Shown here: positions 15,430-23,772 of the stretch, one piece after another
Position numbering within the stretch: position 1 is the stretch's first letter
Layout: every line of letters begins with the position of its first letter
Assembly: GCA_002347565.1 (NCBI GenBank)
Contig: DDXR01000067.1
Coordinates: 1 to 37,973, forward strand
Reading direction: 5' to 3'
DNA: 37,973 bases
Source: a bacterium UBP2_UBA2255
GTDB lineage: Bacteria; Edwardsbacteria; AC1; EtOH8
Translations under genes and position numbers: made by a program
The notes under the pieces: model-generated
Told to the model about the DNA's origin: nothing
The model's input: only the letters and a program-made list of their open reading frames with translations
Database searches by the model: none

Positions 15430-16734
15430 TCAGTCAGCCTTGGGCCAGTACTTGTCCATGATCTCCTGCTTGATCCCCACCTGTTCCCGGTCGAAGCACT
15501 CGGCCAGGGTCCGCCAGCCCGTGTCCAGGGCCTCCTCCAGCCCGGCCTCGACCCGGAGGTCCATGAACCTCCGGTAGAACTTGCGGGAGTATTCCAGGAA
15601 ACGCTCGTCCTCCGGGGTCTTGTCGAACCCCATGGCCAGCTTCTGCTCCACCTCGCGGCTCTTGGCATAGAGGCGGATCATGCTGTTCATTATATGGCCG
15701 TGGTCCTCGCGGGTCACCCTGCCGATCACCAGCTGCTTGAGGCGCGACAGCGAGCCGAAGGGCTCGATGGCCCCCCGGCGCAGGTAGAACTGGCCCTCGG
15801 TGATGTAGCCGGTGTTGTCCGGCACCGGGTGGGTGACGTCGTCGCCCGGCATGGTGGTCACCGCCAGGATGGTGATGGATCCCGCCCCGTCGAAGTCCAC
15901 CGCCTTCTCGTAGCGGGCCGCCAGGTCGCTGTAGAGGGAGCCGGGATAGCCCAGGTTGGAGGGCACCTGGTCCATGGTGATGGCTATCTCCTTGAGGGCG
16001 TCGGCGAAGGCGGTCATGTCGGTCAGCAGCACCAGCACCCGCTTGCCCTGGACCCCGAACTGTTCGGCCGCCGCCAGCGCCAGGTCCGGCACCAGCAGGC
16101 GCTCCACCACCGGGTCGGAGGCGGTGTGGATGAACATCAGGGTGCGGGACAGCACCCCGGCCCCCTCGAAGGACTTCCGGAACTTGAGGTACTCGTCGTG
16201 CTTCAGGCCGATGCCGCCCAGTATCACCACGTCGGCCTCCGCCCGCATGCCGATCCGGGCCAGCAGCTCGTTGTAGGGCTCGCCGGCCGCGGCGAAGATG
16301 GGCAGCTTCTGGCTCTCCACCAGGGGGTTGAAGACGTCCACCATCGGCACCCGGGTCTCGATGAAGCCCCGGGGGATGACCCGCTTGATGGGGTTGACCG
16401 ACGGCCCCCCGATCTCGATTTTGGGCAGGGCCTTCAGCTCCGGCCCCCCGTCTATGGGCCGCCCCGATCCGTCGAACACCCGTCCCAGCAGGGCCTGGCC
16501 GAACGGCACCTGCATGGGATGGCCCAGGAAGCGTACCTGGTCGCCGGTGGAGATGCCCCGGGTGCCCGAGAACACCTGGAGGGACACCTGGTCGCCCTGC
16601 AGCCTGATCACCTGGGCCAGGGACGACTGGCGCCGCCCCCGGACCTCCGCCAGCTCGCCGTTGCGGATGTTCCCGGCATGGACGGTGATGATGTCCCCCT
16701 GGATCCGGGAGATCAGGTTGTATTCTTTGATCAT
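15430..16734 (-). CDS. atpB: V-type ATPase subunit B (non-catalytic)
   Basis: The 434-residue regulatory nucleotide-binding subunit of the A3B3 head. It shows the family's start (KEYNLISRIQGDIITV), FGQALLGRVFDGSGRPIDGGPE, and IFAAAGEPYNELLARIG in place of a Walker A loop, as in other B subunits, then VLVLLTDMTAFADALKEIA and QVPSNLGYPGSLYSDLAARYE. The ATG overlaps the stop of subunit A (ATGA). Confidence 0.95.
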   Translation of the reverse strand: MIKEYNLISRIQGDIITVHAGNIRNGELAEVRGRRQSSLAQVIRLQGDQVSLQVFSGTRGISTGDQVRFLGHPMQVPFGQALLGRVFDGSGRPIDGGPELKALPKIEIGGPSVNPIKRVIPRGFIETRVPMVDVFNPLVESQKLPIFAAAGEPYNELLARIGMRAEADVVILGGIGLKHDEYLKFRKSFEGAGVLSRTLMFIHTASDPVVERLLVPDLALAAAEQFGVQGKRVLVLLTDMTAFADALKEIAITMDQVPSNLGYPGSLYSDLAARYEKAVDFDGAGSITILAVTTMPGDDVTHPVPDNTGYITEGQFYLRRGAIEPFGSLSRLKQLVIGRVTREDHGHIMNSMIRLYAKSREVEQKLAMGFDKTPEDERFLEYSRKFYRRFMDLRVEAGLEEALDTGWRTLAECFDREQVGIKQEIMDKYWPKAD

Positions 16735-18500
16735 TTCCCGGCCTCCCCGCCCAGCATCTGCCCGATCTGCCGGCGGTAATCGTTGTATTGCGGCCCCTGG
16801 TACGGGCTGTATTTCATCTGGAAGAACAGGTTCTGCAATCGGGACATGGCCTCCCGGGCCGCCGCCTTGCCCTCGAAGACGAAGCCGTGGTCCACCATCT
16901 CCATCAGCAGCAGGAAATCATCTATCTGCCTCTGGTAGGGGGTGGCCCGGTCCACCGGGTCGAAGGAATCCTGCTGCAGGCAGACCGCGTCCACGATCTC
17001 GGACTTGAGGAAGGTAACCAGGCCCTCCAGCGAGATGCCCTCCTCCCCCACCACCAGCATCATCTGGCGGACGGCGTTGCCGTCCTGCATCAACCGCTGC
17101 ACCCGCTCCACCATCTCCACCCAGCGGGGGTGACGCCGGTTGAGCGAAGCCTCCATCTGCCTCAGGTACAGGCTCCAGGAGATCAGGGGGTCGATGGCCG
17201 GGTAGCGCCTCTGGTCGGAGCGGCTGCGGGACAGGCCGTGGAAGGCCCCCACCACCTTGAGGGTGTTCTGGGTCACCGGCTCCTCGAAGTTCCCCCCGGC
17301 CGGGGAGACGCTTCCGATCATGGTCAGGGAAGCGGTCCGGCCGTCGTGCAGCCGCACCATCCCTGCCCTCTCGTAGACCGCGGCGATCCGGCTCTCCAGG
17401 TAGGCCGGGAAGGCCTCCTCGCCCGGGATCTCCTCCAGCCGCGCCGAGGCCTCCCGCAGGGCCTGGGCCCAGCGCGAGGTGCTGTCGGCCAGCAGCAGCA
17501 CCTTGAGCCCCAGCTGGCGGTAATACTCGCCCAGGGTCAGGCCGGTGTAGATGGAGGCCTCCCGGGCGGCCACCGGCATCGAGGAGGTGTTGCAGATGAT
17601 CACCGTCCGGTCCATGAGCGAGCGCCCGGTCTTGGGGTCCTCCAGCTTGGGGAACTCCCGGATGGTCTCCACAACCTCGCCGGCCCGCTCCCCGCAGGCC
17701 ACGATGATGACGATGTCGGCCTCGGCGTAGCGGGAGATGATCTGCTGCAGGACGGTCTTACCGGCCCCGAAGGGGCCGGGCACACAGGCGGTGCCGCCCT
17801 CGGCCAGGGGGAAGAAGATGTCTATCAGCCGGCATTGGGTCAAAAGCTGGCTCTCCGGCAGCAGCCTCTCCCGGTAGGCCCGCATCGGCATCTTCACGGG
17901 CCACTCCTGCTTGAGGGTCACCCGGACCTCGCGGCCCTGCCCGCCCTTAAGCCGGGCCACTTCGTCGAAGACCCGGCACCTTCCCGCGGGCCTGACCTCG
18001 GCCACCTCCCAGTTGCCGTCCAGCAGCAACGGAACCATGATGGGATGATCGAAAAGGCCCTCGTTCACCTTTCCCAGATACTGGCCGGCCCTGACCTGGT
18101 CGCCCCTGGCCGCCGTAGGAGTGAAATCCCAGAGCCGCTCATCGTCAAGGGCTGGCAGATACTGGCCGCGCCTGAGGAAGAACCCCTGGCTGTTCTCCAG
18201 CAGGGCCAGGGGGTTCTGCAGGCCGTCGTAGATCTTCCCCAGCATTCCCGGCCCCAGCACCGCCGACAGCACCTGGCCGGAGAAGTCCACCCGGTCCCCC
18301 ACCAGCAGGCCGGTAGTGCTCTCGAACACCTGCATGTCAACCTGGCGGCCGCGGACCCGGATCACCTCGGACTTGAGGGCCTGTCCCTGGCAGTGGACGT
18401 AGGCCACCTCGTTCTGCATCACCTCGCGTCCCGGGTCGATCTCGGCCACCACCATCGGTCCGTTGACCGCCACCACCCGGCCCTCAGTTCTCTCGGCCAC
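16731..18500 (-). CDS. atpA: V-type ATPase subunit A (catalytic)
   Basis: The 589-residue catalytic ATPase subunit. Domains: N-terminal barrel (1-75), the A-type non-homologous bulge (about 110-195), and the nucleotide-binding core with Walker A GPFGAGKT at 242-249 (K248). IIVACGERAGEVVETI supplies the catalytic glutamate, LLLADSTSRWAQALREAS the Walker B region, and GSVSPAGGNFEEPVTQNTL is also typical. It starts with GTG overlapping the stop of the DUF2764 gene by one base, with GGAGGT six bases upstream. In bacteria of this type the enzyme often works as an ion pump driven by ATP hydrolysis. Confidence 0.96.
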   Translation of the reverse strand: MAERTEGRVVAVNGPMVVAEIDPGREVMQNEVAYVHCQGQALKSEVIRVRGRQVDMQVFESTTGLLVGDRVDFSGQVLSAVLGPGMLGKIYDGLQNPLALLENSQGFFLRRGQYLPALDDERLWDFTPTAARGDQVRAGQYLGKVNEGLFDHPIMVPLLLDGNWEVAEVRPAGRCRVFDEVARLKGGQGREVRVTLKQEWPVKMPMRAYRERLLPESQLLTQCRLIDIFFPLAEGGTACVPGPFGAGKTVLQQIISRYAEADIVIIVACGERAGEVVETIREFPKLEDPKTGRSLMDRTVIICNTSSMPVAAREASIYTGLTLGEYYRQLGLKVLLLADSTSRWAQALREASARLEEIPGEEAFPAYLESRIAAVYERAGMVRLHDGRTASLTMIGSVSPAGGNFEEPVTQNTLKVVGAFHGLSRSRSDQRRYPAIDPLISWSLYLRQMEASLNRRHPRWVEMVERVQRLMQDGNAVRQMMLVVGEEGISLEGLVTFLKSEIVDAVCLQQDSFDPVDRATPYQRQIDDFLLLMEMVDHGFVFEGKAAAREAMSRLQNLFFQMKYSPYQGPQYNDYRRQIGQMLGGEAGK

Positions 18501-19225
18501 TAGGCACCTCCGGCCCGTGTTATCGTCTGCAGGTCATAGGGCTGTGAGTAATCCTGCCATTGGGCCAGGATCCGGGCCCGGGCCAGGTACCCCAACAGGG
18601 CGTCCAGAGAGAACCCGTCGTGATCCAAACATTCCGTGATGAACCCCAGCCGCCTCCTGGCGATGTGGAGCATGGCCTCCAAGGGGTCTTTCATCTCCTG
18701 GATCTCCGCCAGCATCCTGCCGAAACCGTATCCCTGGCCGCCAACCCGGACCAGGTACCCGGCTGCCTCCAGCCCGGCGGCATTGGCCCGCAACGCGGAC
18801 AGGGCGTTTTTTAACTGAAAGTCCCAGTGCAGGTATCTGGACAGAAAGGAGCTCCGGGAACGGCGGGCGGCATCCATGCTTTGGGCAAAGTAGTTCTCCC
18901 AAAGCCGGTCGTAGGGATAGGGCCGGCTTATGCCCCGCTCCTCCTCCCGCAGGAAAGACCGCACCGCCTCCGGCAGGTCCCGGCCCTGGGCGATGTCCTC
19001 AGCCGACAGCCGGCCGCCGGGCAGGAACTGGCCCACCTTGTTCCGGTGGAAGATGAAGTTGGCGACGTCGGCCTCCTCCAGCAGGGCCTCCAGGGCGCCG
19101 CTGTCGCCCGGCGCGACGTTGGCCCGGGCCCGGCCGGCCATCCAATCGAGCCCGGCCGGCAGCATTTCGCCCAGCCTGGCCGGCAGCGGCGGCAGCAGGG
19201 ACATCAGATAGTAGTAGCCGCCCAC
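18500..19225 (-). CDS. DUF2764 protein, V-ATPase operon subunit (C-position)
   Basis: A 241-residue protein with the DUF2764 opening GGYYYLMSLLPPL. This family is found between E and A genes in the reduced V-ATPase operons of spirochaetes, chlamydiae and Bacteroidetes, where it is thought to replace subunit C. The rest is helical (EEERGISRPYPYDRLWENYFAQSMD, LSRYLHWDFQLKNALSALRAN). Its GTG directly follows the TAG of subunit E and its stop overlaps the start of A. Function as a stalk or socket component is inferred from position. Confidence 0.8.
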   Translation of the reverse strand: MGGYYYLMSLLPPLPARLGEMLPAGLDWMAGRARANVAPGDSGALEALLEEADVANFIFHRNKVGQFLPGGRLSAEDIAQGRDLPEAVRSFLREEERGISRPYPYDRLWENYFAQSMDAARRSRSSFLSRYLHWDFQLKNALSALRANAAGLEAAGYLVRVGGQGYGFGRMLAEIQEMKDPLEAMLHIARRRLGFITECLDHDGFSLDALLGYLARARILAQWQDYSQPYDLQTITRAGGA

Positions 19226-19846
19226 CTATCCCTTCCCCTCCCTCAGCACATGTTTGCGGAACCGGGGCGAGCAGAATTCGGCGAAGGCCTCCGCCAGCCC
19301 GCCGCTGAAGTTGAACTGGGGGCCGCCGCCCTCGATCCCCAGCTTGAAGCCGAAGCTGATCCGGTCGGTGAAGCGGATGTCCACGTGCTCCTGCATCCGG
19401 TGCCGGCATTTGTCCAGGAACCAGGCCTCCAGCTCCTTTCTGCGGTTCTCCGGCAGCAGCAGCTCCAGCCTGGCCTCGTTCCCTGCCGACTTGGCGAAGC
19501 CGGCCAGCACCTCCTCCAGCAGCTTGGGCAAAAAGCCCGGGGCTGCCACCGCCCGGCGGATCTCCTGGTCCAGGACCGGGCCGACCACCGAGGCCTCCAG
19601 CTCCTCCTGCAGTTTGATCAGGAAGTTGCGGGCGGTGGCATCCAGGTCGGCCTCCATCTGGCGGCGTGTCCTCTCCGCCTCCTGCCTGGCCTCGGCCAAA
19701 ATCCGATGGGCCTCCTTCTCGGCCTGGCCCACCAGGGACTTCGCCTGGCCCTGCCCTTCGGCCACAATCCGGGCGGCCTCCTGACGGGCCGGGCCGATGA
19801 TCCCGTCCTGCAGCTCACTGGTGATATCGCTCAACGTCCTGGCCAT
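19226..19846 (-). CDS. atpE: V-type ATPase subunit E (peripheral stalk)
   Basis: A 206-residue peripheral-stalk subunit and first gene of the operon. The N-terminal half is a long Ala/Glu/Arg-rich helix (EAARIVAEGQGQAKSLVGQAEKEAHRI...) that would pair with a G/H-type partner; the C-terminal part (KLLEEVLAGFAKSAGNEARLELLLPENRRKELEAW, FRKHVLREGKG) is the head-binding domain. ATG 19846 is preferred over an in-frame ATG at 19876 because GGGGGGAAGAG directly precedes it and the product then begins MARTLSDITSELQ. No clear promoter was seen in the 66 bases before it; transcription may come from further upstream. Confidence 0.85.
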   Translation of the reverse strand: MARTLSDITSELQDGIIGPARQEAARIVAEGQGQAKSLVGQAEKEAHRILAEARQEAERTRRQMEADLDATARNFLIKLQEELEASVVGPVLDQEIRRAVAAPGFLPKLLEEVLAGFAKSAGNEARLELLLPENRRKELEAWFLDKCRHRMQEHVDIRFTDRISFGFKLGIEGGGPQFNFSGGLAEAFAEFCSPRFRKHVLREGKG

Positions 19847-19912
19847 CTCTTCCCCCCGTCGGTGAATTGTCGTCATGGCGTATGCCGGACGGCAGCCCGC
19901 TGCCCGGTCTCG

Positions 19913-20248
19913 CTATCTGAATCGTGCTACGCGCCGCAGCCGGGACAGTGGAAAGACCAGCATGATCACTTGGAGCACGATCCAGCATCCCAGCACCACC
20001 ACCGTCGGCGCCCGGACGATCCGGATGAAAAACCCCAGCGGGATAACGGTCCGCACGCCAGCCCGGGGATACAGCGCCAGATGGGCGAAGAATCCTGCCG
20101 CGGTCAGGGCGGCGATGCTGCGGAACATCCCGAACAGCAGCCCGATGATCTCCCTGCTGATGAAGTGGGCCGCCTCGTCCAGGGTGACGACGCCGGTCAG
20201 CAGCAGCGGCCCCGTGCCGCTCACGGCGACGGTTGCGGCTAGGGTCAT
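19913..20248 (-). CDS. Rhomboid-derived membrane protein lacking the catalytic core (111 aa)
   Basis: A 111-residue membrane protein. Its last third (LALYPRAGV.TVIPLGFFIRIVR) is nearly identical to residues 140-179 of the intact rhomboid at 23106-23765. The upstream AAHFIS...LLFGMFRS faintly matches the rhomboid's WAHFIGN...FIFGDNVE. The block between, containing the catalytic GASG serine, is missing, and so is the C-terminal histidine helix; the frame ends VFPLSRLRRVARFR. It cannot be a protease. GGGAG lies five bases before the ATG, so translation is plausible. It is most simply a decayed or remodelled duplicate. A G+C hairpin (GGACCCC/GGGGTCC) lies upstream at 20290-20315. Confidence 0.55.
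   Translation of the reverse strand: MTLAATVAVSGTGPLLLTGVVTLDEAAHFISREIIGLLFGMFRSIAALTAAGFFAHLALYPRAGVRTVIPLGFFIRIVRAPTVVVLGCWIVLQVIMLVFPLSRLRRVARFR
19961..20082 (-). repeat. 122-bp duplicated rhomboid segment, copy A
   Basis: Aligns without gaps to 23229-23350 (offset 3268) with 6 mismatches in 122 bases by my count, about 95% identity, same orientation. It encodes the LYPRAG...IVLQVIM part of the rhomboid. Sequence on either side is clearly diverged, so identity is concentrated in this block. Confidence 0.9.
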
Positions 20249-20321
20249 GATAGCTCCCGTATCGGCATTGGCATATTGGGACTGGGGAAGGACCCCGTCC
20301 GGTGCGCGGGGGTCCCGCCGG

Positions 20322-23009
20322 TCATCGGATCAGCGCCGCCTTGGCTGTCAGCGTCCGCTGCCCCTCGCGCTCCAGCCGGATGAGGTAAATGCCGTTGGCG
20401 AGCACGGCTCCCGACTGGCCGGTGCCGTCCCAGCCGGCGGCGTGCTGACCGGCGTCCTGACGGCCGTCCGCCAGGACCTTGACCAGCTGTCCGGCGGCGT
20501 TGTAGGCTGACAGCCTCACCCGGCCGGGCCGGGCCAGGCTGTAGCTGACGACGGTGCCGCTGCGGAACGGGTTCGGGGAGCTGCGCAGCAGCGTCACGGC
20601 CGGGAGCGCCGGCCCGGCCGGGCCGGGCCGGTCGCTGGTCCCGGCCGGCAGCACGCCGCCGAGCCAAGCCATGATCCGGCGCATCAGCTCGCGCTTCATG
20701 ACGTGCCGTCCCGGCGTGCCGGCGACCGTCTCGAACGGGAATCCGAGGTAGACGAGCTTGTAGGCCCCCTGGTAGCGGATCGCGCCGATGCCGGCGCCGC
20801 TGCGGTAGGCGAAACACGAGTCCGCGCCGGACAGCGGCAGTATCCGGTCCGAAGAAGCGTAGTTGCCGGCGCCGCCGGCGCCCGCCAGCATCACCGTGTC
20901 GCCAACGCCCCCGCCGATGGGATCGCCGGTGACTCCGCGGGCCGATGTCTGCCCGGCGTTGTTGGCATCATAGGAAGCGCGCAGATAGTCCGCGTAGAAC
21001 CCGGTCGCGCCCAGCTGCTGGCCGAGCTGCTTGCTGCTGATGAACAGTTTCCCGCCGCCGTCCAGGTACGATTTCAGGGCGGCCGTATCGGCGCCGGACA
21101 GCGTCGTCAGGCTGTCGTTGCCGGTGTACCAGGCGACGATCTGGTACGCGGCCAGCGTGTCGGCGGGGGGCGAACCCAGCGCCGACACCGTCCAAGTGCG
21201 GTACAGGATGTCGTTGCTGTCGAGGGCCGCCTGGTAGTATTGCTCGTAGGCGGCGCCGTTGTCGTCGTCGACCAGCAGGACGCGGGGGCTGCCGACCGGA
21301 ACCAGCAGGGTGTCGACCTTGTCGTAGCTCTCCGGCGCGGCGGTCTTTGTCACCGTGAAGGCGACCTTGTGCGGGAACGCGCCCGGGTTGACTTGGAAGA
21401 TGAACGAATCTGCCGCGCAGCTGGCGGAAGCGCCGTTGTTGATGTTGGGGAACGCGGCGGCAGCCTTGGTGATGGTGACGGCGGTGTCGTCGGTCGCCAG
21501 GACGGCAGAGATCCCGGTGGCGTTGGTCCAGCCCGAGGTGTTGGCCAACGAGACCGTCAGTCCGACGGTCTCGCCCTCCTCGGCAATCCCGTTGCCGTTG
21601 CCGGACGCGTCGTTGATCTGCTGCGAAACGGCCACCAGGTGGCTGCCGCCGACGAAGAGGTCCATCACCATCGTATCGCCCGCGGCCTGCGCGATGTTGT
21701 AGGCGGCGACCATGGTCAGCGTCGGCGACGTGTAGCTCCGGCTGTCGGCATCGCTGAATGGATCGAACGCCCTCTTGGCAATGGTCCCCGGCCAGTAGTC
21801 CGACGAGGCGGTGCCGTTGCCGCCGTAGGTGTCGAGATGGTCCCGGTTGGCGGTGTCCGCGCCGGCGGACTCGAGATCGACCAGCCGCCGGGCGTCGTTG
21901 CTGTTGCCCGACTGGGCGGCGTCGACGTGGTAGATCAGCAGGCCGTCTGTCGGCAGCAGCGCGTCGAAACCCAAGCGCCGGCGGTTCTCGATCAGAAAAT
22001 ACTGGGTCCCGGGCGCCCCGTTCTTCCAGATCTTGAAGACCGACCGGCTGGTCTCGACCGGGGGCAGCTTCCTGCCGGTGACGTTGGCCGGGATGTTCTC
22101 CGGAACCACCCATCCCTTCTGGGCCTTGCACCAGGCGGTCATGTGCGCCGGCCGCGAGGGGCTCTGGGAGTTCGCCCCCCACGAACCGCCCGACATCAGG
22201 CAGTAGTCGCCCAGACCGTCGGAACTGTAGTCGGTATCGTAAAGGTCCGGCAAGCCGATGATGTGGCCGTACTCGTGGCAGATCACGCCGATGGTGATGA
22301 TCTTGTTGAAGATGTTGCTGTAGCCGGACGAATTGTGCATCTCGGGCTCGATGGAGTACTCCCGGCAGATCTTGCCCTCGGCGGTCGTGTAGTTGCCGAC
22401 CCCCGCCCAGTCCAGCCGCCACTTGTGGGAATGGATGTCATTGTCGCTGCCGGTTTCCTCCCGCCCCGGGCCCTGATGGAGCACGAACAGCGCGTCCACG
22501 TAGCCGTCGTTGTTGCGGTCGTAGCGGGAGAAATCGATGTCCGGATCGGCCTTCTGGCAAGCCTCCCGCACTAGGGCCGCGGCCCGGGCGGAGCCGTTGG
22601 CGTAACCGTAGTAGTCGTGATTGTTGTCGGCCCGGTACCAGACCGCCGTCACCTCGCCGGTGACGGTGAAGTCGCCGTAGGAGATCTCGTGGTAGTACTC
22701 CTTCATGGTCTGGGTGGGCCAGGGCCCGTCGAACAGCATCTGCTGGTAGCGCCAGCCGGGGTGATTGACGGTGTCGGCGAAGGCGTCGGCGTAATCGATC
22801 AGGATGACGATCGCCCGCACCGTGTCCCCGGGCGCCAGCTTGCCGACTTCCCCGGGCTGGTCCATTCCCGGCTCCTTCTGATGATCAAGGTAGCGGCCCA
22901 GCTCTTTGCTGAAGCCGGTGTTGTCCACCAGGCCCGGCCGGAACGGCATGGCGGCCGCCACGGCGGCGGCGAACAGCGCCGCGATCAATGTTGGGATCGT
23001 CCGTTTCAT
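20322..23009 (-). CDS. Secreted M6-family metalloprotease with FlgD-like C-terminal domain
   Basis: An 895-residue exported zinc protease related to immune inhibitor A. A signal peptide covers residues 1-20. The M6 catalytic domain contains HEYGHIIGLPDLYD with H245, E246, H249 and the third ligand Asp, followed by DYCLMSGGSWGAN. Then come a CARDB-like beta domain (about 460-560), a region resembling a gingipain/glutamine-amidotransferase-like fold (VLLVDDDNGAAYEQYYQAAL..., GGGKLFISSKQLG), and a FlgD-type Ig domain at the C-terminus (SPNPFRSGTVVSYSL...GVRLSAYNAAGQLV-type, NGIYLIRLE), used in this lineage as a surface or secretion module. ATG 23009 follows GAGGTG at 8 bases. It is just downstream of the rhomboid gene. 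Confidence 0.85.
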   Translation of the reverse strand: MKRTIPTLIAALFAAAVAAAMPFRPGLVDNTGFSKELGRYLDHQKEPGMDQPGEVGKLAPGDTVRAIVILIDYADAFADTVNHPGWRYQQMLFDGPWPTQTMKEYYHEISYGDFTVTGEVTAVWYRADNNHDYYGYANGSARAAALVREACQKADPDIDFSRYDRNNDGYVDALFVLHQGPGREETGSDNDIHSHKWRLDWAGVGNYTTAEGKICREYSIEPEMHNSSGYSNIFNKIITIGVICHEYGHIIGLPDLYDTDYSSDGLGDYCLMSGGSWGANSQSPSRPAHMTAWCKAQKGWVVPENIPANVTGRKLPPVETSRSVFKIWKNGAPGTQYFLIENRRRLGFDALLPTDGLLIYHVDAAQSGNSNDARRLVDLESAGADTANRDHLDTYGGNGTASSDYWPGTIAKRAFDPFSDADSRSYTSPTLTMVAAYNIAQAAGDTMVMDLFVGGSHLVAVSQQINDASGNGNGIAEEGETVGLTVSLANTSGWTNATGISAVLATDDTAVTITKAAAAFPNINNGASASCAADSFIFQVNPGAFPHKVAFTVTKTAAPESYDKVDTLLVPVGSPRVLLVDDDNGAAYEQYYQAALDSNDILYRTWTVSALGSPPADTLAAYQIVAWYTGNDSLTTLSGADTAALKSYLDGGGKLFISSKQLGQQLGATGFYADYLRASYDANNAGQTSARGVTGDPIGGGVGDTVMLAGAGGAGNYASSDRILPLSGADSCFAYRSGAGIGAIRYQGAYKLVYLGFPFETVAGTPGRHVMKRELMRRIMAWLGGVLPAGTSDRPGPAGPALPAVTLLRSSPNPFRSGTVVSYSLARPGRVRLSAYNAAGQLVKVLADGRQDAGQHAAGWDGTGQSGAVLANGIYLIRLEREGQRTLTAKAALIR

Positions 23010-23105
23010 CGGTGTCACCTCTGCTATGTGTTGTTTGCTGTCATCACCTGTGCCGTTCGCAGCCTCGGGGCGGTATCCGGTGCTCGCCGGAGCTTCGCCC
23101 CCTCG

Positions 23106-23765
23106 TCATCGCCGCGGGGTGCGGGCCAGCAGCTTCACCAGCGCCAGACCGGCGAAAAACCCGCCGATGTGCGCGAACCAGGCAGTGCCGCCCTGCCCGG
23201 CATGGGCCAGCGGCAGGCTGACCAGCCCCATGATCACCTGGAGCACGATCCAGAATCCCAGCACCACCACCGCCGGCACCCGGACGATCCGGATGAAAAA
23301 CCCCAGCGGGATCACGGTCAGCACGCCAGCCCGGGGATACAGCGCCAGATAGGCCCCCAGCACTCCAGCGATGGCGCCCGACGCGCCGATCGTCGGCACC
23401 GTCGACGACGGCCCCGACAGGACATGGACCCAGCCCGCGGTGATGCCGCACACCAGGTAGAACAGCAGGTAGCGGACATGCCCCATCGCGTCCTCGACAT
23501 TGTCGCCGAAGATGAACAGGTACAGCATGTTCCCGATGAAGTGGGCCCATCCGCCGTGCAGGAACATCGAGGTGACGAGGGTGTCCCAGTCGCCCGTGCC
23601 CAGCGCCAGCAGCCGCGCCGGCACGATGCCGTGGGCCACGATGAACTGCTGCAGCCCTTCGCCCAGCCCCAGCTCCGCCAGGAACGCGGCCGCGCACATC
23701 ACGATCAGCGACGTGTTGACCGCGGGAAACCGCGACGATGGGATGTCGTCCTTGATCGGTATCAT
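23106..23765 (-). CDS. Rhomboid-family intramembrane serine protease
   Basis: A 219-residue polytopic membrane protease that cleaves transmembrane substrates within the bilayer. All catalytic features are present: HGGWAHFIGN (H75, N79), GASGAIAG with nucleophile S129, and AWFAHIGGFFAG with catalytic H199. About six TM helices are visible. The start MIPIKDDIP is typical of a common bacterial rhomboid group. It begins seven bases after the stop of the VWA gene, so the two are co-transcribed; the M6 protease follows after 96 bases. The substrate is unknown; neighbouring membrane or surface proteins are candidates. A block of this gene (23229-23350) is duplicated at 19961-20082. Confidence 0.92.
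   Translation of the reverse strand: MIPIKDDIPSSRFPAVNTSLIVMCAAAFLAELGLGEGLQQFIVAHGIVPARLLALGTGDWDTLVTSMFLHGGWAHFIGNMLYLFIFGDNVEDAMGHVRYLLFYLVCGITAGWVHVLSGPSSTVPTIGASGAIAGVLGAYLALYPRAGVLTVIPLGFFIRIVRVPAVVVLGFWIVLQVIMGLVSLPLAHAGQGGTAWFAHIGGFFAGLALVKLLARTPRR
23229..23350 (-). repeat. 122-bp duplicated rhomboid segment, copy B (inside intact gene)
   Basis: Partner of 19961-20082, with 6 mismatches over 122 ungapped bases. This copy lies inside the intact rhomboid reading frame, so it is the likely parent. Confidence 0.9.
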
Positions 23766-23772
23766 CGGCGTG

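Noticed and set aside
16788..18503. A 571-codon plus-strand open frame across the V-ATPase A gene
   Set aside because: It is a His/Gln/Leu-rich shadow of the catalytic subunit on the opposite strand.
23106..23765. Rhombosortase acting on the neighbouring M6 protease
   Set aside because: Rhombosortase substrates end in a GlyGly-CTERM tail. The neighbouring protease ends in a FlgD-like domain with LTAKAALIR, with no Gly-Gly motif or terminal helix.
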